From positions 1 to 40,672 of the forward strand of contig CALKXD010000093.1 in assembly GCA_938003855.1 (NCBI GenBank): a stretch of 40,672 bases of DNA, in the 5' to 3' direction. The stretch's first letter is position 1. The number at the start of each line of letters is the position of its first letter. The translations under genes and the position numbers were made by a program. Shown in pieces: positions 24,101 through 32,158 of the stretch. Under the pieces are notes generated by a model. That model ran no database searches. It was not told the origin of the DNA and saw nothing but the letters and a program-made list of their open reading frames with translations. This stretch comes from an uncultured Granulosicoccaceae bacterium (GTDB lineage Bacteria; Pseudomonadota; Gammaproteobacteria; Granulosicoccales; Granulosicoccaceae).

Positions 24101-26177
24101 TGATATCAGATGTTGCCAGTGCTGCCATGTCTTCGCGGTACAGCAGTGGCTCGCCGGTGCTGCCAAAAGCGCGTGCATAGGCGTGCCCTGAATACACGCT
24201 GTTTGCGATCAGCCCGGGCGTCAGGCAGTCGCCGATGCGTGTGATGCTGCTGATACCGGCGTCGGCCCAGCGTTCCTTGCTGGCATTGAGTTCATTCCAC
24301 AGAGATTCATCGGGGCTGCGCGAGGTCACCGACACCAGCTTGCCACAGGCGATCTCGCGAGTCCTGCCGGAGTAGCCACACTCAAGAGTCAGGCTGTCGT
24401 CAGACATACCATGCAGTGAGTGCAGTGGTATGATTTCGACATCGAGATCAATCAGTCGACGCTGTATGCGTTCTTGTTCAAGGGTGTTGTCGCTCCATGG
24501 TGCTACCACCGGGCTCGGGGTGACAAAAACGGTTTTGATACCAAAGCCGGCCACAAGCTCTGCCAGTACGCTGGCCATATAGAAACGGTCGTCGTCAAAG
24601 ATGACCACCGTGCCGCCACCGCTGCATGCCTCCTGACCGTGCAGCATCAGATCATCAGGTGTTAACACCCGTGTCTGATCCAGATACGCAAGCGGCAGAC
24701 GATGGACCCGGCCAACGCCGTCGCGACGCCAGGTCGCACCGGTGGCAATAGCGACATGCGCAATACCGAAGTCGAGGATATTGTCAGCGCTTAGCTTGCT
24801 CTGCAGGTACATCTCTACGTTGGCTTTTTGCTGCAACTGCCAGACTCGCCAGTCACGCACCCGGCTCCACGCCGCAAGTCCCGGAAGTTTGCTCTCCAGT
24901 CGCACCCGGCCACCCCAGTCGTGGCCGGCCTCGGACAGTGTCACATGAACCCCGCGCTGAGACAGCGCCCGGGCGGCTTCGAGTCCGGCGGGTCCGCCGC
25001 CGACGATCAGGCAGGTCTGATCCCCCGGCAGTGACGGGATTACCTCCGGGTGCCAGTCACGTCGCCATTCCTCGCCCACAGCCGGGTTTTGCGTGCAGCG
25101 CATGGGCACATTGGTGTTGTCACCGGAGACGCAGATATTGCAACCTATGCATTCGCGAATGTCCTCAATGCGCCCGGATTCAATTTTGTTTGGCAGGAAA
25201 GGGTCGGCGATAGAGGGCCGGGCAGCACCGATTAAGTCGAGCACACCACTGCTGACGACCCGCACCATCGTGTCCGGCGAGGTGTAGCGTCCGACCCCGA
25301 CCACCGGCTTGGTGGTGACTGATTTAACAAAGCCGGTGTAGCGCTCCTGATAGCCTTCCTGAGAAAACCGTGAGCTCTGGCTGTCGTTCGACCAGTCAGA
25401 CAGGTTGACGTCCCACAGATCGGGCAACTCGGCCAGTGCTTCTATGATGTCGCGGGCTTCGCCGTCATGCTGCAGGCCCTCATCCCCCAGTAACTCGTCC
25501 ACTGCCAGGCGCACGGCCACAGCGCAGGTGTCACCAACCGCCTCTTTGGTGTCGGTGATCACTTCGCGAAACAGGCGCAGCCGGTTTTCCAGAGAGCCGC
25601 CATATTCGTCACTGCGGTGGTTATAGCGTTTCAGTAAAAAGTGCTGTAGCAGTGTCATGTCGTGACCGGCATAGACATAGATAATGTCAAAGCCCGCGTC
25701 CCGACCGCGAATAGCAGCTGCTTTGTGCCAGCGCCGGAACTCGGCGATGTCATTTTTGCTCATGCCGCGGGCCTGTATCGGGTCCTCTGGAATAATCACC
25801 TGTGCGGACGGACTCAACGGTGAGCAACGTGTGTAGCGGTTACTGGTATGCAGACCATTGTGGACCAGCTGAATCGCGGCCAGGCTGCCGTGCTCGTGTA
25901 CGGCATCTGTCATCAGGCGAAGGGCAGGGATATCACGCTCATCCCAGATACGCGCTTCATTTGCGGGTGTGATATCAGTCGAGGGGTGAATCTCTGATTC
26001 CTGAGTTGAGACGACCCCCCAGCCACCTTCCGCTTTAATCCCGCGGAACCTGGCTTCGCTGCGTGGGAAGCGATAGCCCATGCCGGTACAATGAGGCACT
26101 TGATAGAACCGGTTCGGTGTGGTCACCGGGCCGATTTTTACCGGCTCAAACAGGATATCGTATCTTGGATCTCGCAT
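24093..26177 (-). CDS. Trimethylamine/dimethylamine dehydrogenase-like iron-sulfur flavoprotein
   Basis: A 694-residue relative of trimethylamine dehydrogenase (TMADH), with an FMN TIM barrel (1-340), a 4Fe-4S site and a C-terminal dinucleotide-binding half (VGGGPAGLEAARAL). Residue numbering matches TMADH closely: Cys30 aligns with the 6-S-cysteinyl-FMN attachment site, and Tyr169, His172 and Asp265 with its Tyr169/His172/Asp267. Cys343, Cys346, Cys349 and Cys361 bind the cluster (ECIGCNICVSGD...MRCTQN). In the substrate bowl Tyr60 of TMADH is Glu60 here; Trp264 is kept as Trp262, and Trp355 is lost. The substrate is therefore probably not trimethylamine itself but another secondary or tertiary amine. 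Family members dealkylate amines to aldehyde plus smaller amine and pass electrons to ETF. It is coupled to the GS-like gene downstream. Confidence 0.93.
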   Translation of the reverse strand: MRDPRYDILFEPVKIGPVTTPNRFYQVPHCTGMGYRFPRSEARFRGIKAEGGWGVVSTQESEIHPSTDITPANEARIWDERDIPALRLMTDAVHEHGSLAAIQLVHNGLHTSNRYTRCSPLSPSAQVIIPEDPIQARGMSKNDIAEFRRWHKAAAIRGRDAGFDIIYVYAGHDMTLLQHFLLKRYNHRSDEYGGSLENRLRLFREVITDTKEAVGDTCAVAVRLAVDELLGDEGLQHDGEARDIIEALAELPDLWDVNLSDWSNDSQSSRFSQEGYQERYTGFVKSVTTKPVVGVGRYTSPDTMVRVVSSGVLDLIGAARPSIADPFLPNKIESGRIEDIRECIGCNICVSGDNTNVPMRCTQNPAVGEEWRRDWHPEVIPSLPGDQTCLIVGGGPAGLEAARALSQRGVHVTLSEAGHDWGGRVRLESKLPGLAAWSRVRDWRVWQLQQKANVEMYLQSKLSADNILDFGIAHVAIATGATWRRDGVGRVHRLPLAYLDQTRVLTPDDLMLHGQEACSGGGTVVIFDDDRFYMASVLAELVAGFGIKTVFVTPSPVVAPWSDNTLEQERIQRRLIDLDVEIIPLHSLHGMSDDSLTLECGYSGRTREIACGKLVSVTSRSPDESLWNELNASKERWADAGISSITRIGDCLTPGLIANSVYSGHAYARAFGSTGEPLLYREDMAALATSDINV

Positions 26178-26418
26178 TCTTCAGAGGCTCGCAACTGGAT
26201 GAATCTTGTGGCGGTCCGGGCGGTGTGTCCAATCGTTTTGCTGAACGCCATCGCGGCCCGGGTTTCATGCCTCGATTCTACAGCCAACGGGTCGAGTCCA
26301 CATACCAGCGTTAGGCATTACGGGTATTTGTGGCAGAGCTGCAATTTGCTTGCGTGTTTGCACGTCATTGCCGTGTTGCGGGGCACGCAAACCAGCGTCA
26401 CTGCTGTGCCGGGCAGGG

Positions 26419-27147
26419 TTAGCTGCCTGCCGGGCCGGGCGCAAGCGTGGCTTGCTGAAGAGCCGGATCATCGGCGCGCAGCACGACGGTGACTTCACGG
26501 CCGGTATTGGTGCCGATGTAGTCACTTGCTGCTACCAGCAGCAACGGCAATGTTGCTCTGATGTCGGGGGTTGCCACCGACGTGCGCGCACGCGTGGCCC
26601 ACAGGGCCGGTTGACTGTCGTTTGAGTCTATGGCCCGGGCTTCAAGGGTAATAAAAGTCCGGTAAGAGGTAACCACGGTATAGCGGGGGCTGTGGAAGGG
26701 ATCCCGGAACGGGTCCCGATGGCGTCTGACCCACTCGGTGCACGTGCCCTGATCGTTGCGCCGCAGGCACTGGCGAGGCGGACGGAAAAAGTCGTCGTTT
26801 CGAAACGGCGTGGTTACGGTCCGTTGCTGTCGGCTGGTGCCGTAGTTTACGGCAATTTCCACGGTGGCAGGTTCGCGGGCCGTTGCCGGCAGCATGCCCC
26901 GCTTTGCCAGCGCGGCATCAATATGTGCCGAGTACTCCAGAAAATGCAGGTCGGTTTCATCGACACCGGCGACGGCGGACTTTAAAGTGTATCTGGACTG
27001 CGCGAGGTTGCCGCCGGAACCGATGCCATCAATGCCGACCGTGATGCTCGGCAGGAACGTACAACCGCTCACAACCGTAAGCAGCGACAGCATAGCGAGT
27101 GCGTGGACTAGACGGGATCTTGAGCCTGCCCGGGCGATATGGCGCAT
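26419..27147 (-). CDS. DUF4136-like lipoprotein
   Basis: A 242-residue predicted lipoprotein. A basic start and hydrophobic run lead to the lipobox VVSGC with Cys29 as the lipidation site. The mature part resembles DUF4136 proteins: a dyad pattern with YTLKSAVAGVDETDLHFLEYSAHIDAALAKRGM, a stretch of alternating hydrophobic strands and an acidic/arginine-rich loop (about 125-150, RRHRDPFRDPF). DUF4136 lipoproteins are common envelope proteins of unknown function. The ATG at 27147 has only a weak ribosome site. It stands 241 bases from the amine dehydrogenase gene on the same strand with its own upstream region, so it may not belong to that operon. Confidence 0.7.
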   Translation of the reverse strand: MRHIARAGSRSRLVHALAMLSLLTVVSGCTFLPSITVGIDGIGSGGNLAQSRYTLKSAVAGVDETDLHFLEYSAHIDAALAKRGMLPATAREPATVEIAVNYGTSRQQRTVTTPFRNDDFFRPPRQCLRRNDQGTCTEWVRRHRDPFRDPFHSPRYTVVTSYRTFITLEARAIDSNDSQPALWATRARTSVATPDIRATLPLLLVAASDYIGTNTGREVTVVLRADDPALQQATLAPGPAGS

Positions 27148-27683
27148 AACAGAGTTTCTCAGACAACTTTAAAACAGTATGGTTACACTGAGGGTGGGGT
27201 TAATCAACTGTGGTTAAACAGCCGCATTGTTAACTGCCGTAAACAATGCCGGATGTCGGGTGATTTGCGCTGCGGGCCGGTCTTAGGCACCTCACACACC
27301 AAATACGGCACAAGTGCGATCAAAATTGTTGCCCGGTACCAACGGTGTGTACCTTCGGAGCAGAGAAAAAACGTGGCCGATGCGCATACCCGGTGTGCCG
27401 GGTTCTGCGGTACGGACAACACAACCGTGATCGGGTGATAATCAGGGGAGGAGTACTCTCATAATACGAAGGATCCCTGCTACCGCAAAGGTATTGTCAG
27501 CCAGATGACCTTGGCGGATACAATGATCTATACTGGATAAAAATACAGTGTTAATTTAGCGCCTGCAGCAATCAGACGCCAGGGCAACATAACCCCCTTG
27601 CGGCTACATTGCGTTGCAAGGACGTTCGCGGTTAACATCCTCACCGGTGCGATAAAATAGGTTAGATATCAGGAGTATTGCCA
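27148..27683. other. 536-base intergenic region between divergent genes
   Basis: It divides the leftward lipoprotein gene from the rightward leader ORF and secreted protein. No coding sequence is supported; the short frames here are unrecognised. An AT-rich patch near 27520-27560 and a weak TTGTCA...TACAAT pair near 27495-27525 (19-base spacer) are the only promoter-like signals. Confidence 0.45.
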
Positions 27684-27731
27684 ATGTCAGTTTTTTACAG
27701 GAATGTGCGCGTTCCAGAGCCGTGTTTATGA
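27684..27731 (+). CDS. 15-residue leader peptide ORF overlapping the next start by ATGA
   Basis: ATG 27684 follows AGGAG (27671-27675) at 8-base spacing, the best ribosome site in this locus. It encodes MSVFYRNVRVPEPCL and stops at TGA 27729-27731. The ATG of the secreted-protein gene is at 27728, so the two overlap as ATGA. That gene has no good ribosome site of its own, so it is probably translated by termination-reinitiation from this ORF. The peptide has no recognised function. Confidence 0.5.
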   Translation: MSVFYRNVRVPEPCL

Positions 27732-28222
27732 AAACCGGTTTGCTATCCCTGGTGCTGGCTCTCGGCGTCGGCATGCTTCCCGGAACATCCTCGGGCCTCG
27801 GGACACCGGCACGCCAGATTGTTGAACAGGTCGAGTCAGACTATGCCCGCTATCTGGGAAGTTGGTCTGGCACTGTCGATCAGCCGGGCTACGGCAAGTA
27901 CCCGGTGACAATCCTTCTCAGGGAAATAGAAGGACAACTGTCAGGCAAGGTCAATTACCCCGGCTTAACCTGCGGTGGATCACTCAGTAATGCCCGCATA
28001 GAGGGTGATGCTCTAATATTTGTTGAATCAATATCCGGCGGCAATTGCATAAGCGGCGGGGTAGTTACCTTAGTACCAAAAGACAATAAAATCTTACACT
28101 GGAAATGGTTTGATCCGGCCACCGGTCGTTTGATAGCAACCGGAGAACTCACTCTGGATGCCGAACCCGTCAAAAACCAACCCCCGAAAGCGCTTTGCGG
28201 CACGGCGGTTTGTACTGATTAG
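27728..28222 (+). CDS. Secreted hypothetical protein, beta-barrel-like
   Basis: A 164-residue exported protein of unknown function. The N-terminal signal peptide runs to about residue 23 (LLSLVLALGVGM, then cleavage after the Gly/Ser-rich part). The mature part has a repeat-like strand pattern: YLGSWSGTVDQPGYGKYPVT, then NYPGLTCGGSL and GGNCISGGVVTLVP, then WFDPATGRLIATGEL. It resembles a small extracytoplasmic calycin-type barrel domain also seen in secreted domains of other bacteria, but that comparison is from memory. Four cysteines (CGG, NC, LCG, VCTD) could form two disulfides. ATG 27728 or GTG 27722 both lack a good ribosome site; coupling to the leader ORF is the likely solution. Confidence 0.7.
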   Translation: MKTGLLSLVLALGVGMLPGTSSGLGTPARQIVEQVESDYARYLGSWSGTVDQPGYGKYPVTILLREIEGQLSGKVNYPGLTCGGSLSNARIEGDALIFVESISGGNCISGGVVTLVPKDNKILHWKWFDPATGRLIATGELTLDAEPVKNQPPKALCGTAVCTD

Positions 28223-28397
28223 AGGTGTCGTTGTCAGTAGACATTTGCGTGGCACCTGTCCTGACCCCCGCCACACGTTGATCGACCTATTCATCCACCT
28301 CCCTCAATTCTGTTACTCCGCCTGTGGTGTGAGTAATTTCTATATACACCGGAAAATACATTGATTAAGTACTTTTCTGCACCGTGAACATCAGACT

Positions 28398-28943
28398 ATG
28401 GAAAAAATCGAACTGCAACCGGGACATTTCAGCTTACCGGTTAAGGCAAATCTTGTAATTCAGCATTGCAAGGTAGCTGCCGAAGAAATCTGCTCTCACA
28501 GTGATGACTATGGTGGCATTCCGGAGTTCGTCCCTGCAGACGGGCTGACGGCCTGGCAATTGTTAAACTCGGTGGTCAGGCAATCTCTGCCGGGCCGCGA
28601 GCTAAACTTCTGCGAGTGGGGGTCGGGCACGGGTCTGGTGACACTTTTAGCCTCGCTGACGGGTATGTCGGCTACCGGAATTGAAATCGACGAAGACCTG
28701 ATTGATCTGTCCCGTGATGTCTCCAGGCAGTTTTCTGTACCAGCGTCGTTTGTTCACGGCAGCATTTACCCCAAAGACAACCAGAATCCACTGCTCGACT
28801 ATAACGACGTGGATCTGTTTTTTGCCTATCCGTGGCCCAGTCAGATTGTGAAAATGATTGACCTCTTTAAACAGGTCGCAGCCCCCGGCGCAATTTTCGT
28901 GTGCTACCACGGAGGCCGGAACTATCGCGTACTGCAACGCTGA
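28398..28943 (+). CDS. Class I SAM-dependent methyltransferase-like protein
   Basis: A 181-residue protein with the first half of a Rossmann methyltransferase. Motif I is EWGSGTG at 73-79, followed by a helix and GIEIDEDL (94-101), where Glu96 should bind the SAM ribose. Later VDLFFAYPWP (138-147) corresponds to the motif IV position, with aromatic Tyr-Pro-Trp-Pro in place of a DPPY type motif. It is shorter than most family members (about 200-260) and ends soon after the seventh-strand region. The substrate is unknown. The ATG lacks a strong ribosome site. It lies 175 bases after the secreted-protein gene and may be expressed with it. Confidence 0.75.
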   Translation: MEKIELQPGHFSLPVKANLVIQHCKVAAEEICSHSDDYGGIPEFVPADGLTAWQLLNSVVRQSLPGRELNFCEWGSGTGLVTLLASLTGMSATGIEIDEDLIDLSRDVSRQFSVPASFVHGSIYPKDNQNPLLDYNDVDLFFAYPWPSQIVKMIDLFKQVAAPGAIFVCYHGGRNYRVLQR

Positions 28944-28964
28944 ACCGTCTCGAGTGACGGTTCA
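28941..28964 (+). terminator. 9-bp hairpin at the methyltransferase stop codon
   Basis: TGAACCGTC (28941-28949) pairs with GACGGTTCA (28956-28964) around TCGAGT. The stop codon TGA is the first triplet of the stem. Only a short A/T stretch follows, so termination may be weak or Rho-assisted. Confidence 0.5.
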
Positions 28965-29282
28965 AATCTGCTGTCTGGTGGTGCCGCAGACCGGAGCGTA
29001 GCGGTATCTGCTCACTCCGGTCATTCAATGGCCAAATGCACTGCCTGCTCGAATTTTCTGATCACCCGAAGTTGTTAGCGCTGTCTATCAGCGTGTTACG
29101 AAACAGGATCTAACAGCTAACTGAGGGCGGATCGGCTAGCGCTGGAATCACATTGCTGCTTGAGTTACGCAATCCAGTCAATAGGTTCTGTTGAAATGTC
29201 TGTGCGACGGTGACTGTTCGGCGATACCTGTAACAGAAGGCCGTCGTGATTCAGATTGCCCGCTGTTTACAGAGATCATCTA
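28965..29282. other. 318-base non-coding gap before the SDR gene
   Basis: No gene, repeat or RNA was recognised in this stretch. It presumably carries the SDR promoter; the only ribosome-site candidate is a weak AGAGA just before ATG 29283. Confidence 0.4.
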
Positions 29283-30110
29283 ATGACTTTACTGGCAGGA
29301 AAAGTAGCTCTGGTTACCGGCGCATCAGCGCCGAACGGAATCGGCCGGGCGATAGCTCATGCGTTGGCAGCGAGCGGGGCGTCGGTGGTGGTCACCGATG
29401 TGGCCGGTGACTTTATCGCCGGTGATGAGGTTTATGATAAAACCCTGTTACTGCACGCGCTGGTTGAAGACATTGAACATAACGGATCTTCAGCGCTTGG
29501 CCTGACTTTGGATGTGACGAATAGCCGCGATATTGATCAATGTGTTGAAGCGACTCAGGCCCGGTTTGGTCGAATTGACATATTAGTAAATAACGCGGGT
29601 TCGATTGTTGGTGCGGACAATTTTTTATCAACAACCGCTGAGCAGTGGGAAGCGAGTTTCCGCGTCAATGTGCTTGGCCCGATGCTGCTGTCGAAAAAGG
29701 TTATTCCGTTGATGCGCGACAATGGTGGCGGACGCATAATCAATATTGGATCTACCGGCAGTCTGGGGGCCGAGGCCGGGTTCGGTGCGTATACCGCCAT
29801 GAAGCATGCGCTGGCAGGGTTAACTAAAACACTGGCGGCTGAATTCGGAGTGGATGGAATATTGTGCAATACGGTGTGCCCGGGATACATCAACACCGAT
29901 ATGCACAGGGCGGCCAATACCCGATTAGCCGGTGAGCACGGGATCAGCGTAGAAAAAATGAAACAGCAGCGCTATGCCAGGGTGGCTGTCAGGGACGCTG
30001 GAACACCACAGGACGTGGCCAGCGCAGTGGTTTATCTGGCCGGCCCTGACTCCGTCTATGTCACCGGTATTAATCTGCCAGTCAGCGGTGGCGTGCCGTT
30101 CGGGATATAG
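29283..30110 (+). CDS. Short-chain dehydrogenase/reductase (SDR, classical type)
   Basis: A classical SDR of 275 residues, cytosolic, using NAD(P)H to interconvert an alcohol and a carbonyl. The cofactor motif TGASAPNGIG (12-21) is slightly extended; NNAG (103-106), the catalytic serine region IGSTGS with Ser157, and YTAMK with Tyr170 and Lys174 complete the active site. Asp39 after strand 2 suggests NAD(H) preference. The C-terminal PGYINTDMHRA and DSVYVTGINLPVSGG are typical. The frame opens at 29256, but ATG 29283 begins at the family N-terminus. It sits alone 250 bases before the korC-like gene. The substrate cannot be deduced. Confidence 0.93.
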   Translation: MTLLAGKVALVTGASAPNGIGRAIAHALAASGASVVVTDVAGDFIAGDEVYDKTLLLHALVEDIEHNGSSALGLTLDVTNSRDIDQCVEATQARFGRIDILVNNAGSIVGADNFLSTTAEQWEASFRVNVLGPMLLSKKVIPLMRDNGGGRIINIGSTGSLGAEAGFGAYTAMKHALAGLTKTLAAEFGVDGILCNTVCPGYINTDMHRAANTRLAGEHGISVEKMKQQRYARVAVRDAGTPQDVASAVVYLAGPDSVYVTGINLPVSGGVPFGI

Positions 30111-30361
30111 TCGTCGGTATAAAATACCTATCCGTCGCCAGGGCTTCGGGTGGCTGGCAGGTGGCACTGCAGGGTGTTACACCGGTATATCAGTGTACTG
30201 CGTTCCATTGTCTGTCCAATAGCTGACACAAATGGTCGTGTGCGGTTTACTTTCGGTGGTCATCATCCTATAGTTCTTCGGCAATTGAGAGAGGAATTTG
30301 CAAGCCCCGGAGCCTGCATGATAAACCACCATCAGTTCAGTCCTGGAGCGGTAGCCGTAAA

Positions 30362-32158
30362 ATGAAACCTACCAATTCGTCTGACCCGGATCATTTTCAT
30401 CGGGTTGTCGATTGTCAATGGGGCTGTCCGGCTCATACTGACGTCCCTCGTTATATTCGGCAGATTGCGCAAGGGGATTTTACCGGCGCTTATCTGGAGA
30501 ACCGCAAATCCAACGTTTTTCCCGGAGTGCTCGGTCGAGTATGCGATCGTCCCTGCGAACCGGCCTGCCGGCGTGGTCGGCTGGACGAAACACCGGTGGC
30601 TATCTGTCGTCTGAAGCGCGTCGCGGCCGATCTGTCTGATGATATCCGCGATAAATTACCACCCAAAGGACCCTCCAACGGGAAGCGTATCGCCTGTGTC
30701 GGTGCAGGGTGTGCCTCACTGACAGTGGCGAACGATCTTTTGCCGCTTGGTTATGACATTACTATATTTGAGCAGCACGACAAACCCGGCGGCTTGATGC
30801 GCACCAATATCCCATCCTTCCGGCTACCCGCTGAGGTGCTCGATGATGAAATAAACCTTATCGTTGAACGCGGCGTCGATCTGCGCCTGAATACCGCTGT
30901 CACCAGCATGACAGAACTGCTCGATGAAGGCTTCGATGCTGTGTTTGTCGGCACCGGTGCGCCGCGTGGCAAAGACCTGGAACTGCCCGGCCGGCACGAC
31001 TCCGACCGCATTCATATCGGTATTGACTGGCTTGAATCAGTCGCCTTCGATCACACCGAAGAGATCGGTGAAAATGTCTTGATAATCGGTGTTGGCAACA
31101 CCGCCATGGACTGCTGCCGGTCAGCACTGCGGCTGGGCGGTAAAAATGTCTCGGTACTGGCTCGCAAGCCACGCGGGTGGTTTAAGGCCAGCGCCTGGGA
31201 GCTGGAAGATGCCGAAGAGGAAGACGTCAGCATTCTCATTAATCATTCACCAAAAGCGTTCATCGTGGAAGACGGCGTGCTCAAGGGTATGACCTTCGAC
31301 AAACTCCACTACGATATCACTGATAACAACAAACTATCCAAACCACAGGTACTGGAAGAAGTCTTTCTGCCCTGTGATGATGTGATCCTTGCTATCGGCC
31401 AGGACAATGCATTCCCGTGGATCGAGCGCGATATCGGCATGCGCTTTAATCAATACGATGCACCGGATGTTGATGAAGTCACGCACGGGGTGGAAGTACC
31501 CGGCGTCTTCTTTGGTGGTGACTCCGCCTTTGGTCCTAAAAATATAATCTGGGCGGTAGAGCACGGCCACCGGGCGGCGATCTCTATTCACAAGTATTGC
31601 GCTGGTGAGGACATCACTGAGCGTCCGGCGCGCGGCATGAATCTATTGTCGACCAAAATGGGTATCCACGAGTGGAGCTACTCAAATGACTTTGATGATT
31701 CAGAGCGCCGCCAGATGCGGCATGTGGAGCTGACCGAGCGATTTAAGAATATTCGCATTGAAGTTGAACTGGGGTTTGATCCTGAGCAGACAGCGCGCGA
31801 AGTAGAACGCTGCCTTAACTGCGATGTGCAGACGGTCTTCAGCGCCAAAGACTGTATCGAGTGTGACGCGTGCATGGATGTGTGCCCGGTGTATTGCCTG
31901 ACCATCACCGACAACTGTGACGAAGCCGATCTGCGCACGCGCCTGCGAGCGCCAGCGTCCAACGCCGAACAGATTCTTTTTGTCTCTGATGCCTTACCGC
32001 AAACCGGCAAGGTCATGGTCAAAGATGAAAACCTGTGCATACACTGCGGTTTGTGTGCCGAGCGCTGTCCCACCGGTGCCTGGGATATGCGCAAATCACA
32101 ATTGATCATTCCCTACGCTACAGATAAAGAAGGCCGATGTCAGCTAACAACCGGGTAA
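30362..32158 (+). CDS. GltD-like FAD/NAD(P) and iron-sulfur subunit of a 2-oxoacid oxidoreductase (KorC-like)
   Basis: A 598-residue electron-transfer flavoprotein. The N-terminus is like the glutamate synthase small subunit, with cysteines 18, 22, 61, 65 and 69 for 4Fe-4S clusters. A first dinucleotide fold has VGAGCASLTVA (113-123) and a second has ENVLIIGVGNTAMD. The C-terminus adds two ferredoxin clusters, Cys498/501/504/508 and Cys559/562/565/569. It can thus link NAD(P)H to ferredoxin-level electrons. It precedes korA and korB, overlapping korA by 22 bases, as in the korABC set described for Thauera aromatica, where the extra subunit connects 2-oxoglutarate oxidation to NADP. ATG 30362 follows GGAG at a rather long distance. 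Confidence 0.88.
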   Translation: MKPTNSSDPDHFHRVVDCQWGCPAHTDVPRYIRQIAQGDFTGAYLENRKSNVFPGVLGRVCDRPCEPACRRGRLDETPVAICRLKRVAADLSDDIRDKLPPKGPSNGKRIACVGAGCASLTVANDLLPLGYDITIFEQHDKPGGLMRTNIPSFRLPAEVLDDEINLIVERGVDLRLNTAVTSMTELLDEGFDAVFVGTGAPRGKDLELPGRHDSDRIHIGIDWLESVAFDHTEEIGENVLIIGVGNTAMDCCRSALRLGGKNVSVLARKPRGWFKASAWELEDAEEEDVSILINHSPKAFIVEDGVLKGMTFDKLHYDITDNNKLSKPQVLEEVFLPCDDVILAIGQDNAFPWIERDIGMRFNQYDAPDVDEVTHGVEVPGVFFGGDSAFGPKNIIWAVEHGHRAAISIHKYCAGEDITERPARGMNLLSTKMGIHEWSYSNDFDDSERRQMRHVELTERFKNIRIEVELGFDPEQTAREVERCLNCDVQTVFSAKDCIECDACMDVCPVYCLTITDNCDEADLRTRLRAPASNAEQILFVSDALPQTGKVMVKDENLCIHCGLCAERCPTGAWDMRKSQLIIPYATDKEGRCQLTTG

